The notes: generated from the sequence alone by a model not told the origin. Positions 18,356 through 27,191 are shown, counted from the stretch's first letter. The stretch: 64,000 bases of DNA from Pseudomonas alkylphenolica (GCF_016009175.1 NZ_JADUCM010000002.1:186001-250000); one strand, 5' to 3'. A program made the numbers and translations.

Positions 18356-18742
18356 TTACTGGCAGCCGCTAAGACGTTCGCAACGTACCTTGAAGCGTTG
18401 CCCGCTGGAGCTGGACACCCGGTTGAAGGTGGTCCAGCCGACTTTGCGGCTGTAGCCCACCCAGGTTTCACCGTCACTGGCCAGCCCGGTGTAGAACGTC
18501 AGCTGGCCGTAGCGGCTGTTGGTTTGTGTCCAGAGCCGCCGTCCTTCCACTTCATAGCCGCGCAGGTACGTCGTGCTGCCGTCGATGCGCACGCTGTAGT
18601 AGTTGCCTTGAGCGTCGCCACAGGCCAACAAGGTGGCGCTGCGGGTGCACAACGCCAGGCCTTTGCTCAGGGGCAGCGCCTGCGCGGCAACGGGCAGGCA
18701 CAGCAGTAACGCGACAGCGACAGACGAGCAAAAGCTGTTCAA
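18356..18742 (-). CDS. Small secreted protein of unknown function, predicted Zur regulon
   Basis: I do not recognise this 128-residue protein. It has a signal peptide (about residues 1-22, ending at AQA) and a mature part rich in Ser, Gly, Tyr and Arg with four cysteines (LCTRS, LACGD, VRCERLSGC). It lies upstream of folE2 on the same strand with a 36-bp gap. The TGTTATATTATAACA palindrome at 18806-18820 is 64 bp upstream of its start and is shared with the divergent CobW gene. The inferred role is something periplasmic during zinc limitation; nothing in the sequence shows an enzymatic motif. Confidence 0.7.
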   Translation of the reverse strand: MNSFCSSVAVALLLCLPVAAQALPLSKGLALCTRSATLLACGDAQGNYYSVRIDGSTTYLRGYEVEGRRLWTQTNSRYGQLTFYTGLASDGETWVGYSRKVGWTTFNRVSSSSGQRFKVRCERLSGCQ

Positions 18743-18805
18743 TGTTTGGCGTCCTTGGCGAAGCCTTTGGTCGAGGTTGGGTAAAGCAGCTTGGCGAGAT
18801 TGTAT

Positions 18806-18820
18806 TGTTATATTATAACA
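18806..18820. promoter_or_regulatory. Zur box in a divergent promoter region
   Basis: TGTTATATTATAACA is a perfect 7-1-7 palindrome and fits the gammaproteobacterial Zur core GTTATA-N-TATAAC. It lies 64 bp from the start of the secreted protein/folE2 transcript and 48 bp from the CobW gene, so one site could repress both directions when zinc is sufficient. Confidence 0.85.
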
Positions 18821-18867
18821 TTGTGCAATGCATCGCTTGAATGCACCTGCCCGATGAGGATCTGACC

Positions 18868-20076
18868 ATGCCCAACCGCCTTCCTGTCACTGTGCTTTCC
18901 GGCTTCCTCGGGGCTGGTAAAAGTACGCTGCTGAACCATGTGCTGCGCAACCGCGAGAACCTGCGGGTGGCGGTGATCGTCAACGACATGAGTGAAATCA
19001 ACATCGACGCCAGCGAGGTGCAACGTCATGTCAGCTTCAACCGCGCTGAAGAAAATCTGGTGGAAATGAGCAATGGCTGCATTTGCTGCACTTTGCGCGA
19101 GGACTTGCTGGAAGAAGTCGGGCGTCTGGCGCGTGAAGGCCGCTTTGACTACTTGTTGATCGAGTCCACCGGTATTTCCGAGCCGCTGCCGGTTGCCGAG
19201 ACCTTTACCTTCCGTGATGAACAGGGCACGAGCCTCGCCGACCAGGCGCGCCTGGATACCATGGTGACGGTCGTCGATGGGCTGAACTTCCTGCGCGATT
19301 ATCAGGGCGCGCAGAGCCTGGCCAGTCAGGGGGAAACGTTGGGCGAGGACGACCAGCGCTCGATCAGTGACCTGCTGATCGAACAGGTGGAGTTCGCCGA
19401 TGTGATCCTGCTCAGCAAGATCGATCTGATCAGCCGCGATGAGCGTGAAGAACTCACGGCCATTTTGCGCAGCCTCAACGCCCAGGCGCGAATAGTGCCG
19501 ATGCTGATGGGGCAGGTGCCGCTGGCGTCGATCCTCAACACCGGGCTGTTCGATTTCGAGCGTGCCGCACAAGCTCCGGGGTGGCTGCAGGAACTGCGCG
19601 GCGAACATGTGCCGGAAACAGAGGAGTACGGTATCGCCGCCAGTGTCTGGCAGGCGCGTCGACCGCTTCATCCACAGCGCTTCTTCGACTTTATCAACAG
19701 GCCCTGGGTAAACGGCCGGTTGCTGCGTTCCAAAGGCTTTTTCTGGCTGGCCAGCAAGCACCAGGACGCCGGCAGCTGGTCGCAGGCCGGCGGCATGATG
19801 CGTTATGGCTTTGCCGGGCGTTGGTGGCGGTTTGTACCGCGTCCGGACTGGCCGCAGGATGAACACAGCACTGCCGCGATCCTCAAGCACTGGACGGCCC
19901 AGCAGGGTGATTGCCGCCAGGAGTTGGTGTTCATCGGCCAGCATATCGACTTCAGGCGTCTGGAGGCGGACCTCGAAGCCTGCCTGCTGAACGAGGTAGA
20001 AATGGCGCAGGGCGTCGAAGGCTGGCGGCAACTGCCGGACCCGTTTGACGGCTGGTATGACGAGGAGGCGGTCTGA
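18868..20076 (+). CDS. COG0523 (CobW/ZigA-type) GTPase, zinc metallochaperone candidate
   Basis: G3E-family P-loop GTPase, 402 residues. It has Walker [10 protein letters not shown] (12-20), the metal-binding CxCC motif Cys71-Ile-Cys73-Cys74 in [13 protein letters not shown], and an SKID guanine-specificity motif. The C-terminal CobW_C domain includes [12 protein letters not shown] and [10 protein letters not shown]. Zur-regulated members deliver or redistribute zinc to essential enzymes. The start at 18868 follows a GAGGAT ribosome site. Its stop overlaps the next start (TGATG), so it is coupled to the DUF1826 gene. The Zur box and the folE2 neighbour support a zinc-starvation role. Confidence 0.88.
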   Translation: MPNRLPVTVLSGFLGAGKSTLLNHVLRNRENLRVAVIVNDMSEINIDASEVQRHVSFNRAEENLVEMSNGCICCTLREDLLEEVGRLAREGRFDYLLIESTGISEPLPVAETFTFRDEQGTSLADQARLDTMVTVVDGLNFLRDYQGAQSLASQGETLGEDDQRSISDLLIEQVEFADVILLSKIDLISRDEREELTAILRSLNAQARIVPMLMGQVPLASILNTGLFDFERAAQAPGWLQELRGEHVPETEEYGIAASVWQARRPLHPQRFFDFINRPWVNGRLLRSKGFFWLASKHQDAGSWSQAGGMMRYGFAGRWWRFVPRPDWPQDEHSTAAILKHWTAQQGDCRQELVFIGQHIDFRRLEADLEACLLNEVEMAQGVEGWRQLPDPFDGWYDEEAV

Positions 20077-20711
20077 TGCTGGCGAGCAGGCCGCAACTGC
20101 CCATTCGGCAGGCCCAGGGCGACACGCCGCAGGTGTTGACCGACGTGTTGCAGGACACCGTCAACATGGCGGTCTGGCAGCGGCGCTTGCCGGTGCAGAT
20201 CGAGGACTTTGCCAACGCATTGTTGTCGTTGAACCAACCGGTTGGCGAGCGCCGGGTGCTGGAACTGGATGCCCGGCATCAATCGCCAGAGCTTGACGGG
20301 GTGTTGGCCGGTTACGCCGACGTGCAGGGCCGTGAGGCCTTCATCGCCGACGTTGCCTGGCTGGTGGCGGCGTTTTCCTGTCTGCTCGATGCCCGCCGCG
20401 TTGGCCTGCGTGTCACTGCGCTGGATCGCGCCATGTGCCCGCGCTTTCATGTCGATCATGTGCCGGTGCGTCTGCTCACCACCTATGCCGGCCCCGGTAG
20501 TGAATGGCTGAAGGAAGGGGCGATCCAGCGCTCGCGGCTGGCTGATGAGCAACCCGACCTGTGCGAAATTCAGCAACTGGTCGCGGGCGATGTTGCCCTG
20601 CTGAAAGGCGAAAAGTGGCTGGGTAACCAGGGTGCCGGCCTGGTCCACCGTTCGCCGTCGCTGGCCCGTGGTGAGCGACGCTTGATACTCAGCCTTGACT
20701 GGTTGGCCTGA
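20076..20711 (+). CDS. DUF1826 protein, zinc-locus associated
   Basis: Protein of 211 residues that I place in the DUF1826 family by its overall sequence, notably the CPRFHVDHVPVRLLTTYAGPGSEWL and LLKGEKW...VHRSP blocks. The pattern of His, Asp and a later His in a double-stranded beta-helix-like context resembles 2-oxoglutarate/iron oxygenases, but that is only a guess. Its start overlaps the CobW stop by one base, and a second CobW-like gene follows by 42 bp. DUF1826 genes are commonly found beside COG0523 GTPases in Pseudomonas. Confidence 0.75.
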   Translation: MLASRPQLPIRQAQGDTPQVLTDVLQDTVNMAVWQRRLPVQIEDFANALLSLNQPVGERRVLELDARHQSPELDGVLAGYADVQGREAFIADVAWLVAAFSCLLDARRVGLRVTALDRAMCPRFHVDHVPVRLLTTYAGPGSEWLKEGAIQRSRLADEQPDLCEIQQLVAGDVALLKGEKWLGNQGAGLVHRSPSLARGERRLILSLDWLA

Positions 20712-20753
20712 AATCGAGGCATAGTGACGAAAATCCGGAGCCTATACCGTCCT

Positions 20754-21725
20754 ATGCTGCAGAACATTCCTACTCATGTGATTGCCGGGCCGTTGGGCGC
20801 CGGGAAGACCAGCCTGATTCGCCAGCTGCTGTCTCAACGACCGGCCGATGAGCGCTGGGCTGTGCTGATCAATGAGTTCGGTCAGATCGGCCTCGACGCG
20901 GCGCTGTTGAGCACCGACGATCAGGGCATTGCTATGGGGGAAGTGGCCGGTGGCTGCCTGTGCTGTGTCAATGGCGCACCCTTTCAGGTCGGGTTGGGGC
21001 GCTTGCTGCGTAAGGCCCGACCGCATCGGCTGTTCATCGAGCCGTCGGGCCTTGGGCATCCGTTGCAGCTCCTCGAGCAGCTGCGACAGCCGCCGTGGCG
21101 TGGTGTGCTGGCGGTACAACCCGGCGTGATGGTGCTGGATGCCGAGCAACTGGCAGCCGGTCAGACGCTGCCCGAGGCGCAGCAGCAGGCGTTGGCCGGT
21201 GCTGGTCTGTTGGTGTTGAACAAGTCAGCCGGTGTGAGCACGGATCGCCGCCTGTGGATAAGTTCACAGCTGCCGAGTCAGGCGTTGTATTGGACCGAGC
21301 AAGGTTATCTACCCTTGTCGATGCTCCCCGGTCAGGCCCCGCAACCTTCGTTCATCGAGGCTGTGGATAAGCTGACATTGCCCCCTGCGGACGGGCCTGT
21401 GGCGACCCTGTGGACAAATCCACACGAGGCTATCTGTAGCGTGCAGGACGCTGCAGAAGGCTGGAGTATCGGTTGGCGCTGGCATCCGCAGCAGGTGTTT
21501 GACCGGGAGCGCATCGAGCTGTTTTTGCACAGCACTGACTGGCGTCGGGCCAAGCTGGTTATCCACAGCGCGCAAGGATGGCAATCGATCAACGCCTTGG
21601 CGGGTCAGCAGGCGCTGATCTGGCAGACCAGCGAATGGCGCCGCGACTCACGCATCGAGCTCATTTTTGCATCGGCGCAGAATCGCGATGCCTTGCAGGC
21701 GGCCATGCAGGCCTGCTTACGCTAG
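20754..21725 (+). CDS. Second CobW-like G3E GTPase
   Basis: P-loop GTPase of 323 residues, distinct from the one at 18868. It has Walker A GPLGAGKTS (12-20) and the CxCC motif Cys68-Leu-Cys70-Cys71 in GGCLCCVNG. The usual NKxD guanine-specificity motif reads NKSA, so nucleotide preference may differ. The start is uncertain: ATG at 20754 gives a normal family start, while GTG at 20724 has a GAGG 4-5 bp upstream and would add ten residues. The gene carries three perfect DnaA-box 9-mers (see 21253-21567). It is the last gene of the presumed zinc operon and overlaps the convergent DUF3301 gene by 4 bp. Confidence 0.8.
   Translation: MLQNIPTHVIAGPLGAGKTSLIRQLLSQRPADERWAVLINEFGQIGLDAALLSTDDQGIAMGEVAGGCLCCVNGAPFQVGLGRLLRKARPHRLFIEPSGLGHPLQLLEQLRQPPWRGVLAVQPGVMVLDAEQLAAGQTLPEAQQQALAGAGLLVLNKSAGVSTDRRLWISSQLPSQALYWTEQGYLPLSMLPGQAPQPSFIEAVDKLTLPPADGPVATLWTNPHEAICSVQDAAEGWSIGWRWHPQQVFDRERIELFLHSTDWRRAKLVIHSAQGWQSINALAGQQALIWQTSEWRRDSRIELIFASAQNRDALQAAMQACLR
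21253..21567. other. Cluster of DnaA-box-like sites inside the CobW-like gene
   Basis: Perfect TTATCCACA or its complement occurs at 21253-21261, 21362-21370 and 21559-21567. TGTGGACAA (21409-21417) is one base off. Three perfect 9-mers in about 315 bp is far above random expectation in GC-rich DNA. The function is unknown. Confidence 0.5.
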
Positions 21726-22114
21726 TTACGCCAGCGGTTGTGATCCTGGCGCCACTGGTTCATTTCGATGACGTTGTCAGCCTGTGGTGCAGGCTTGATT
21801 TCGAACGGGTAGGGCGCCAGCTCGATCTGCATCGTGTGCGCGCCGAACTGGGTGACGGTGCCAGGGTGGCGCTGCTCACCGGTGACCGTGAATTCGAAGT
21901 TGTACACCCGCGCCAGGCGTTTACGACCGCTGGCATCGCGGACAAAGCCGATGCGCTTGAGCGCGACGTTGCCGTCCAGCAACTCCAGGTCGAGCTTGGC
22001 GCAATGCTGCTTGACCCGTTCCAGGGCTTTTTCGCGCAATCCATGGTTGTGCCACAGCCAGGCGCCGGCCGTGGCCAGCAGCATCAGCACGAAGAGATTA
22101 CCCAGGGTCAACAT
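21722..22114 (-). CDS. DUF3301 membrane-anchored protein
   Basis: Conserved protein of unknown function, 130 residues. One N-terminal membrane segment (about residues 5-20) precedes a soluble part with HCAKLDLELLDGNVALKR and RVYNFEFTVTGEQRHPG, the hallmarks of DUF3301. A GGAGC ribosome site lies 8 bp before the ATG. It converges on the CobW-like gene with a 4-bp overlap and is divergent from pdxY. Confidence 0.8.
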   Translation of the reverse strand: MLTLGNLFVLMLLATAGAWLWHNHGLREKALERVKQHCAKLDLELLDGNVALKRIGFVRDASGRKRLARVYNFEFTVTGEQRHPGTVTQFGAHTMQIELAPYPFEIKPAPQADNVIEMNQWRQDHNRWRN

Positions 22115-22232
22115 TTACATTTGCTCCAGCGATGTACGTTCAGCTTAACTGGCTCTGCGGTCTGTCGTACAGGTGGCATTTAGCGCCATACTGCGTGCCG
22201 TGTTTTTCATCTAATTGTTTCGGAAGTTTTGC

Positions 22233-23105
22233 ATGAAACGTACGCCACACTTGCTTGCTATCCAGTCCCATGTGGTTTTCGGCCATGCCGGTAACGGCGC
22301 GGCGGTGTTTCCGATGCAGCGAGTGGGCGTCAACGTGTGGCCGCTCAATACGGTGCAGTTCTCTAACCACACTCAGTATGGCCAGTGGACGGGGGAAGTG
22401 CTTGCTCCAGCGCAAATTCCTGCACTGGTCGAAGGCATTGCAGCGATCGGCGAGCTGGGCAATTGCGATGCAGTGCTGTCGGGCTACCTGGGTAGCGCCG
22501 AGCAAGGACGGGCGATCCTCAGCGGCGTTGCCCGCATCAAATCGGTTAACCCCAAAGCCCTGTATCTGTGTGACCCGGTCATGGGCCACCCGGAAAAGGG
22601 CTGCATTGTGCCGGCCGAAGTCAGCAGCTTCCTGCTGGACGAAGCGGTGGCGGTGGCCGATGTGCTGTGCCCCAACCAGCTGGAACTTGATAGCTTCTGC
22701 GGGCGTCGCCCCGAATCGCTGGAAGACTGCGTTGCCATGGCACGCAGCCTGCTGGCGCGTGGGCCGAAAGCGGTGCTGGTCAAGCACCTGGCGTATCCGG
22801 GACGCGGCGCGCAGGATTTCGAGATGCTGCTGGTGACGGCAGCAGGCAGTTGGCACATCCGCCGCCCGCTGCTGGCGTTTCCGCGCCAGCCGGTGGGCGT
22901 CGGCGACCTGACCTCGGGGTTGTTCCTCGCCCGCGTGCTGCTGGGCGATGACTGGCTGGCAGCGTTCGAATTCACCGCTGCTGCCGTGCACGAAGTGCTG
23001 CTTGAAACCCAGGCCTGCGCCAGTTACGAACTTGAACTGGTGCGGGCCCAGGACCGCATCGTGCATCCGCGGGTGCGCTTCGAGGCGCATCCGGTCTCGG
23101 TTTAA
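22233..23105 (+). CDS. pdxY: Pyridoxal kinase PdxY
   Basis: Vitamin B6 salvage: phosphorylates pyridoxal to PLP with ATP. It has 290 residues, the normal length for PdxY. Family features are the N-terminal [41 protein letters not shown] region in pieces, [16 protein letters not shown] and the ribokinase-type [13 protein letters not shown], where the catalytic Asp lies. The start at 22233 follows GGAAG. Its stop overlaps that of the convergent thioesterase by 4 bp. Confidence 0.92.
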   Translation: MKRTPHLLAIQSHVVFGHAGNGAAVFPMQRVGVNVWPLNTVQFSNHTQYGQWTGEVLAPAQIPALVEGIAAIGELGNCDAVLSGYLGSAEQGRAILSGVARIKSVNPKALYLCDPVMGHPEKGCIVPAEVSSFLLDEAVAVADVLCPNQLELDSFCGRRPESLEDCVAMARSLLARGPKAVLVKHLAYPGRGAQDFEMLLVTAAGSWHIRRPLLAFPRQPVGVGDLTSGLFLARVLLGDDWLAAFEFTAAAVHEVLLETQACASYELELVRAQDRIVHPRVRFEAHPVSV

Positions 23106-23587
23106 AGTGTGTCGCCCTTGAGTTCCTGGTAGCGCTTTTCCAGCTCCTGGCGAATCAGTCGGCGCTGCTTGCCTTGCAGGAAGCGGCGCTTCTCCTCGCT
23201 GGTTTCTGGCTGGCGCGGCGGCACCGCGACCGGTTTGCGGTCGTCATCAACGGCCCCCATGGTGAAAAAGCAGCTATTGCTGTGGCGTACCGAGCGCTCG
23301 CGAATGTTCTCAGTGACCACCTTTATGCCCACCTCCATCGAGGTGTTGCCAGTGTAGTTGACCGAGGCGAGAAAGGTGACCAGTTCGCCGACATGCACCG
23401 GCTCGCGGAAGACCACCTGATCCACCGACAGGGTTACCACATAGCGCCCGGCATAGCGGCTGGCACAGGCATAGGCGACTTCATCAAGGTACTTCAGCAG
23501 GGTGCCGCCATGCACATTGCCGGAAAAGTTGGCTTTGTCCGGGGTCATCAGGACGGTCATCGACAGTTGGGCGTTTCCAGGTTCCAT
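23102..23587 (-). CDS. Acyl-CoA thioesterase, hotdog fold (YciA-like)
   Basis: Hydrolyses acyl-CoA to free acid and CoA, 161 residues. The hotdog core contains [28 protein letters not shown], with the Asp/Glu of the helix that carries the active site, and [18 protein letters not shown] basic C-terminal tail of about 45 residues ([20 protein letters not shown]) extends the core. The ATG at 23587 is chosen over an extension that lacks family similarity. A second thioesterase of the same general fold is at 55591-55992. The natural substrate is not evident. Confidence 0.85.
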   Translation of the reverse strand: MEPGNAQLSMTVLMTPDKANFSGNVHGGTLLKYLDEVAYACASRYAGRYVVTLSVDQVVFREPVHVGELVTFLASVNYTGNTSMEVGIKVVTENIRERSVRHSNSCFFTMGAVDDDRKPVAVPPRQPETSEEKRRFLQGKQRRLIRQELEKRYQELKGDTL

Positions 23588-23909
23588 AGTGTGCTCACGG
23601 TTAGGTTGCGCTGAGGCGGGGTGGCGACTGGTATTCACGCTTCTTTCCCCTAATACGATTCCCATCTAAAAGACGGGACGCTGACAGCGGCCTTGCCGTC
23701 ACGCTGGTTTTGCCATTTATGGCGTTGATTTGGTCGATCTGTTTCCACTTATTGCATCGGCTTTTCGTGACAAGCGCCAGTGTTAACCTGAACAGACCCA
23801 CGCAAAGTGGGTTTCCTACATTAAAAACACTAAGTACCCGCAACTCAATCGGTCTGTTTTCGGGAGAGTCGCGGTTTTTCCTTCGTGACAAGGTAAGGAG
23901 TACCGCGCC
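23588..23909. other. Intergenic region upstream of thioesterase and antiporter
   Basis: This 322-bp divergent gap has no convincing gene. It contains an exact 11-bp direct repeat TTCGTGACAAG (23764-23774 and 23882-23892) and a small hairpin, ACCCAC/GTGGGT with a 5-nt loop (23796-23812). TAAGGAG at 23894-23900 is the ribosome site of the antiporter. A structured leader for the antiporter is possible but not shown. Confidence 0.4.
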
Positions 23910-25670
23910 GTGCATGCCATCAGTTTCATCCAGGATTTGGCAGTGATCATGCTGATCGCCGGTGTGGTTACTATCCTGTTCCACCGCTTCAAGCAGCCGG
24001 TGGTGCTGGGCTACATCGTTGCCGGCTTCATTATCGGCCCGCACACGCCGCCGTTCGGGCTGATCCACGACGAAGACACGATCAAGACCCTGGCCGAGCT
24101 TGGAGTGATCTTCCTGATGTTCTGCCTGGGCCTGGAGTTCAGCCTGCGCAAGCTGTTCAAGGTCGGTGCTACGGCGTTTATCGCGGCGTTCCTGGAAATC
24201 GTCCTGATGATCTGGATCGGTTTCGAGATCGGACGCTGGTTTGGCTGGAGCACCATGGACTCGCTGTTCCTCGGCGCGATCCTGGCGATTTCTTCGACCA
24301 CCATCATCGTCAAGGCGCTCAACGACCTGAAGATGAAAAACGAACGCTTTGCCCAGTTGATCTTTGGCGTGCTGATTGTCGAGGACATCCTCGGCATCGG
24401 CATCATCGCCTTGCTCTCAGGCATCGCGGTGAGCGGTTCGGTAAGCTCCGGCGAGGTATTTTCCACGGTCGGCAAGCTGTCGCTGTTCATGATCGTGGCC
24501 CTGGTTGTGGGGATCTTGCTGGTGCCGCGGTTGCTGGCCTACGTGGCGCGTTTTGAAAGCAACGAGATGTTGCTGATCACTGTGTTGGGGCTGTGTTTCG
24601 GCTTTTGCCTGCTGGTGGTCAAGCTTGAGTACAGCATGGTGCTGGGGGCGTTCCTGATCGGCGCGATCATGGCTGAGTCTCGGCAGCTGATTAAGATTGA
24701 ACGCCTGATCGAACCCGTCCGTGATCTGTTCAGCGCCATTTTCTTTGTCGCCATCGGCATGATGATCGATCCGAGCGTGCTGGTTGAATATGCCTGGCCG
24801 ATCGTGGTGATCACCATTGCCGTCGTGTTGGGCAAGATGCTGTCGTGTGGCATGGGCGCGTTTATTGCGGGCAACGATGGCCGCACGTCGCTACGGGTGG
24901 GGATGGGGCTGTCGCAGATTGGCGAGTTCTCTTTCATCATCGCCGCGCTTGGCATGACCTTGCAGGTCACCAGTGACTTCCTCTACCCGGTGGCAGTGGC
25001 CGTCTCGGCCATTACCACGCTGCTCACGCCTTACCTGATCCGTGGTGCCGATCCCTTGTCTCTTAAATTGGCCACCATTGTTCCCCGACGGTTGGCGCGG
25101 GTGCTGTCGTTGTACGGTGAGTGGTTGCGCAGTATCCAGCCCCACGGTGAAGGCGCGCTACTGGCTTCGATGATTCGACGCATCCTGCTTCAGGTGGGCG
25201 TGAACCTGGCGTTGGTGATTGCGATTTTTTTCAGTGGCGGTTACTTCGCGGCGCGGATCGGCGAGTACCTGAGCGAGTGGATCAACGATGCCGGTCAGCA
25301 AAAGGCACTGATCTGGGGTGCGGCATTACTGCTGTCGTTGCCGTTCCTTATCGCGGCTTACCGCAAGCTCAAGGCACTGTCGATGCTCCTGGCGGAGATG
25401 GGGGTCAAGCCGGAAATGGCCGGGCGGCATACCCAGCGTGTGCGGCGGGTGATAGCCGAGGTCATCCCGTTGCTGTCGCTGCTGGTGATTTTCCTGCTCT
25501 TGTCGGCACTTTCAGCCAGCATTCTGCCTACCAGCGAGCTGCTGGTGCTGATTGTGGTAGTGGCGGCGGTGGTGGTGGCTTTGCTCTGGCGCTGGTTCAT
25601 CCGCGTGCACACGCGCATGCAGATTGCGTTGCTGGAGACACTGGATAACCATCAGGACAATCACCCTTGA
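23910..25670 (+). CDS. CPA2-family monovalent cation:H+ antiporter
   Basis: Integral membrane antiporter of the CPA2 (KefB/RosB/YbaL) family, 586 residues. About 12 membrane segments form the N-terminal Na+/H+ exchanger domain (up to about residue 385), with FLMFCLGLEFSLRKL and the helix-breaking ISSTTIIVKAL and EDILGIGIIAL, which includes a conserved acidic residue. A second block of hydrophobic segments follows (about 430-560). There is no RCK/TrkA-N nucleotide-binding domain, unlike KefB/KefC. The start is GTG at 23910, set by the TAAGGAG ribosome site 10 bp upstream. K+ or Na+ specificity cannot be assigned from sequence. Confidence 0.82.
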   Translation: MHAISFIQDLAVIMLIAGVVTILFHRFKQPVVLGYIVAGFIIGPHTPPFGLIHDEDTIKTLAELGVIFLMFCLGLEFSLRKLFKVGATAFIAAFLEIVLMIWIGFEIGRWFGWSTMDSLFLGAILAISSTTIIVKALNDLKMKNERFAQLIFGVLIVEDILGIGIIALLSGIAVSGSVSSGEVFSTVGKLSLFMIVALVVGILLVPRLLAYVARFESNEMLLITVLGLCFGFCLLVVKLEYSMVLGAFLIGAIMAESRQLIKIERLIEPVRDLFSAIFFVAIGMMIDPSVLVEYAWPIVVITIAVVLGKMLSCGMGAFIAGNDGRTSLRVGMGLSQIGEFSFIIAALGMTLQVTSDFLYPVAVAVSAITTLLTPYLIRGADPLSLKLATIVPRRLARVLSLYGEWLRSIQPHGEGALLASMIRRILLQVGVNLALVIAIFFSGGYFAARIGEYLSEWINDAGQQKALIWGAALLLSLPFLIAAYRKLKALSMLLAEMGVKPEMAGRHTQRVRRVIAEVIPLLSLLVIFLLLSALSASILPTSELLVLIVVVAAVVVALLWRWFIRVHTRMQIALLETLDNHQDNHP

Positions 25671-25733
25671 GGTGATGGGCGGGGCGCTTCCTGTACGGGA
25701 CGATTCGTATGTCCGAGGGGATGGAGCGGTAGC

Positions 25734-25795
25734 GAATCGCCACGCACAGGAATGCATGGCGATTCTACGAACATTAATGGCAAGGGGCCATTAAT
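25734..25795. terminator. Two inverted repeats in a convergent gap
   Basis: GAATCGCC/GGCGATTC (25734-25741 and 25758-25765) and ATTAATGGC/GCCATTAAT (25773-25781 and 25787-25795) lie between the convergent antiporter and SMI1 genes. The second is followed by an AT-rich stretch. Together they probably end transcription from one or both sides. Confidence 0.45.
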
Positions 25796-25814
25796 TTATG
25801 CGGATATTTCTCAT

Positions 25815-26222
25815 TCAGCTTTCCAGCCAGACATCCCGGGCCCAGTGCCAGACCGATTCCCAGCTGTCTTCAGTGACGATCTCTTCTTCGCCGGACCACA
25901 GCACGACGGTGCCGTCTTCTTCGACGCAGTAATAATCATCGCCGTCCTGGCAGATCGGGATCAGGTCGCGTGGAACGCCGGCGTCCCAGGCGTTTGCGGC
26001 AACTTCTGGCAGGTAGGTATGCGATTGCGGGTCGGTGACAGTGACGGGCTCGAGGCTGCCGTACACCACATCGCTGACCGTTAGCAGAAACTCTTTGAAG
26101 ACGAATGGAATGTTGATGAACAACTCTTCCTCGATCTCGACCAGTTGGTCTTCGTCCGGTAGCTCAAGCGGCACGGGTACCGGCTCGTTGGCTTCTCGGA
26201 GCTGCTCGATGACTTCTTCCAC
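25815..26222 (-). CDS. SMI1/KNR4-family protein
   Basis: Acidic cytoplasmic protein of 135 residues that fits the SMI1/KNR4 (SUKH) fold: an N-terminal helix with PLELPDEDQLVEIEEELFINIPFVFKEFLLT, a central YLPEVAANAWDAGVPRDLIPICQDGDDYYCVEEDG segment and a terminal EDSWESVWHWARDVWLES. In many bacteria such proteins are immunity factors against contact-dependent or polymorphic toxins; others are housekeeping. No toxin gene lies beside it here, so an orphan immunity or a general role are both open. It is followed toward lower coordinates by the inverted repeats at 25734-25795. Confidence 0.75.
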   Translation of the reverse strand: MEEVIEQLREANEPVPVPLELPDEDQLVEIEEELFINIPFVFKEFLLTVSDVVYGSLEPVTVTDPQSHTYLPEVAANAWDAGVPRDLIPICQDGDDYYCVEEDGTVVLWSGEEEIVTEDSWESVWHWARDVWLES

Positions 26223-26288
26223 GGTTCTATCCTCTAACCTTCACGACACGCTGCGCGTTATACCCTAGTAGCCCGGTGCGCTAAAAGC

Positions 26289-26316
26289 AAAACCCCGGGA
26301 CAGGCCCGGGGTTTTT
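26289..26316. terminator. Bidirectional intrinsic terminator
   Basis: A GC-rich stem AACCCCGGG (26291-26299) pairs with CCCGGGGTT (26305-26313) around a 5-nt loop, flanked by A-rich sequence on the left and TTTTTT on the right. It ends the Tim44-like gene on the minus strand. Confidence 0.88.
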
Positions 26317-26333
26317 TGTGCAATGCCTCAAGA

Positions 26334-27191
26334 TCAGCCGTTCTGGCGGATCCCGGCGACCAGCCAAGGCTGGTTTTCGCCCTGGGCGCGTTCCATGTTC
26401 CAGCTTTCGCTGAACACTTCACCCTGGTCGAAGCGCGAGTTTTTCGACACACCGCTGAAGGTCAGGGTGGCGATGGTCTTGTCGGCGCGGTCGTCGACAC
26501 CTTCAAGCTGCACGTTCAGGTTGTCGATGTAGGTGGACTGGAAGCCATCACCCAGCTCGGCGCGCTCCTGCTTGAGGAACTGCAGCATTTGCGGGGTAAC
26601 GAACTCGGCGATCTTGTCCATTTCGTTGGCATCCCAGTGCTGCTGCAGCGTCTGGAAGTGGTTACGGGCAGCGGCCAGGAAGCTTTGCTCGTTGAACCAG
26701 GCCGGTGCGTTGATGACCGGACTGGCTGCGGCGGCAGGCGCGGCGGAGCCACCGAAAATCGACGGTTGGGCAGCCGGCTGATGGGCTTCACGCTGGAACG
26801 GCGCATGACCGGCAGCGGCCATTTGTGGCTGCTGCTTGCGGCGGCGCGCGGCGATGAAGCGGAACACCAGGAAAGCGATCACGGCCATGATCAGGATGTC
26901 GAAGATCTGCATGCCGTCGAAGCCATCGCCCATGAACATCGAGGCCAGCAGGCCACCGGCGGCGAGACCGGCCAGCGGGCCGAGCCATTTCGATGCGCCG
27001 CTGGCGGCTGCAGGGGCACGACCTGGTGCGGTTGGCGAGGCACCCGGGGTGGTCGGGGTTGCCTGGCGAGTCTGGTGCATAGGCGCGGCGCCGGAGCTTT
27101 TACCGCCGCCCATGCGTTTGGCGGCGCTGGCGTCGAGGCTCATTGTCAGGCCGATGCACAACGCCAGGGCGATGCTGAGAAAACGTTGCAT
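26334..27191 (-). CDS. Tim44-like domain protein, membrane-associated
   Basis: Protein of 285 residues. A signal-type segment (MQRFLSIALALCIGLTMSLDASA) is followed by a Gly/Pro/Thr-rich linker, hydrophobic segments at about residues 75-120 (including GLAAGGLLASMFMG and IFDILIMAVIAFLVFRFIAARRRKQQ), another low-complexity linker and a C-terminal Tim44-like/MlaC-like domain (about 160-285: FLAAARNHFQTLQQHWDANEMDKIAEFVTPQML). Bacterial members are common in Pseudomonas and have no agreed function. The ATG at 27191 is chosen because it gives the signal segment. Confidence 0.82.
   Translation of the reverse strand: MQRFLSIALALCIGLTMSLDASAAKRMGGGKSSGAAPMHQTRQATPTTPGASPTAPGRAPAAASGASKWLGPLAGLAAGGLLASMFMGDGFDGMQIFDILIMAVIAFLVFRFIAARRRKQQPQMAAAGHAPFQREAHQPAAQPSIFGGSAAPAAAASPVINAPAWFNEQSFLAAARNHFQTLQQHWDANEMDKIAEFVTPQMLQFLKQERAELGDGFQSTYIDNLNVQLEGVDDRADKTIATLTFSGVSKNSRFDQGEVFSESWNMERAQGENQPWLVAGIRQNG

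Noticed and set aside
21253..21567. Replication origin
   Set aside because: DnaA-box-like sites lie in coding sequence without an AT-rich unwinding region and without dnaA, dnaN or rpmH nearby.
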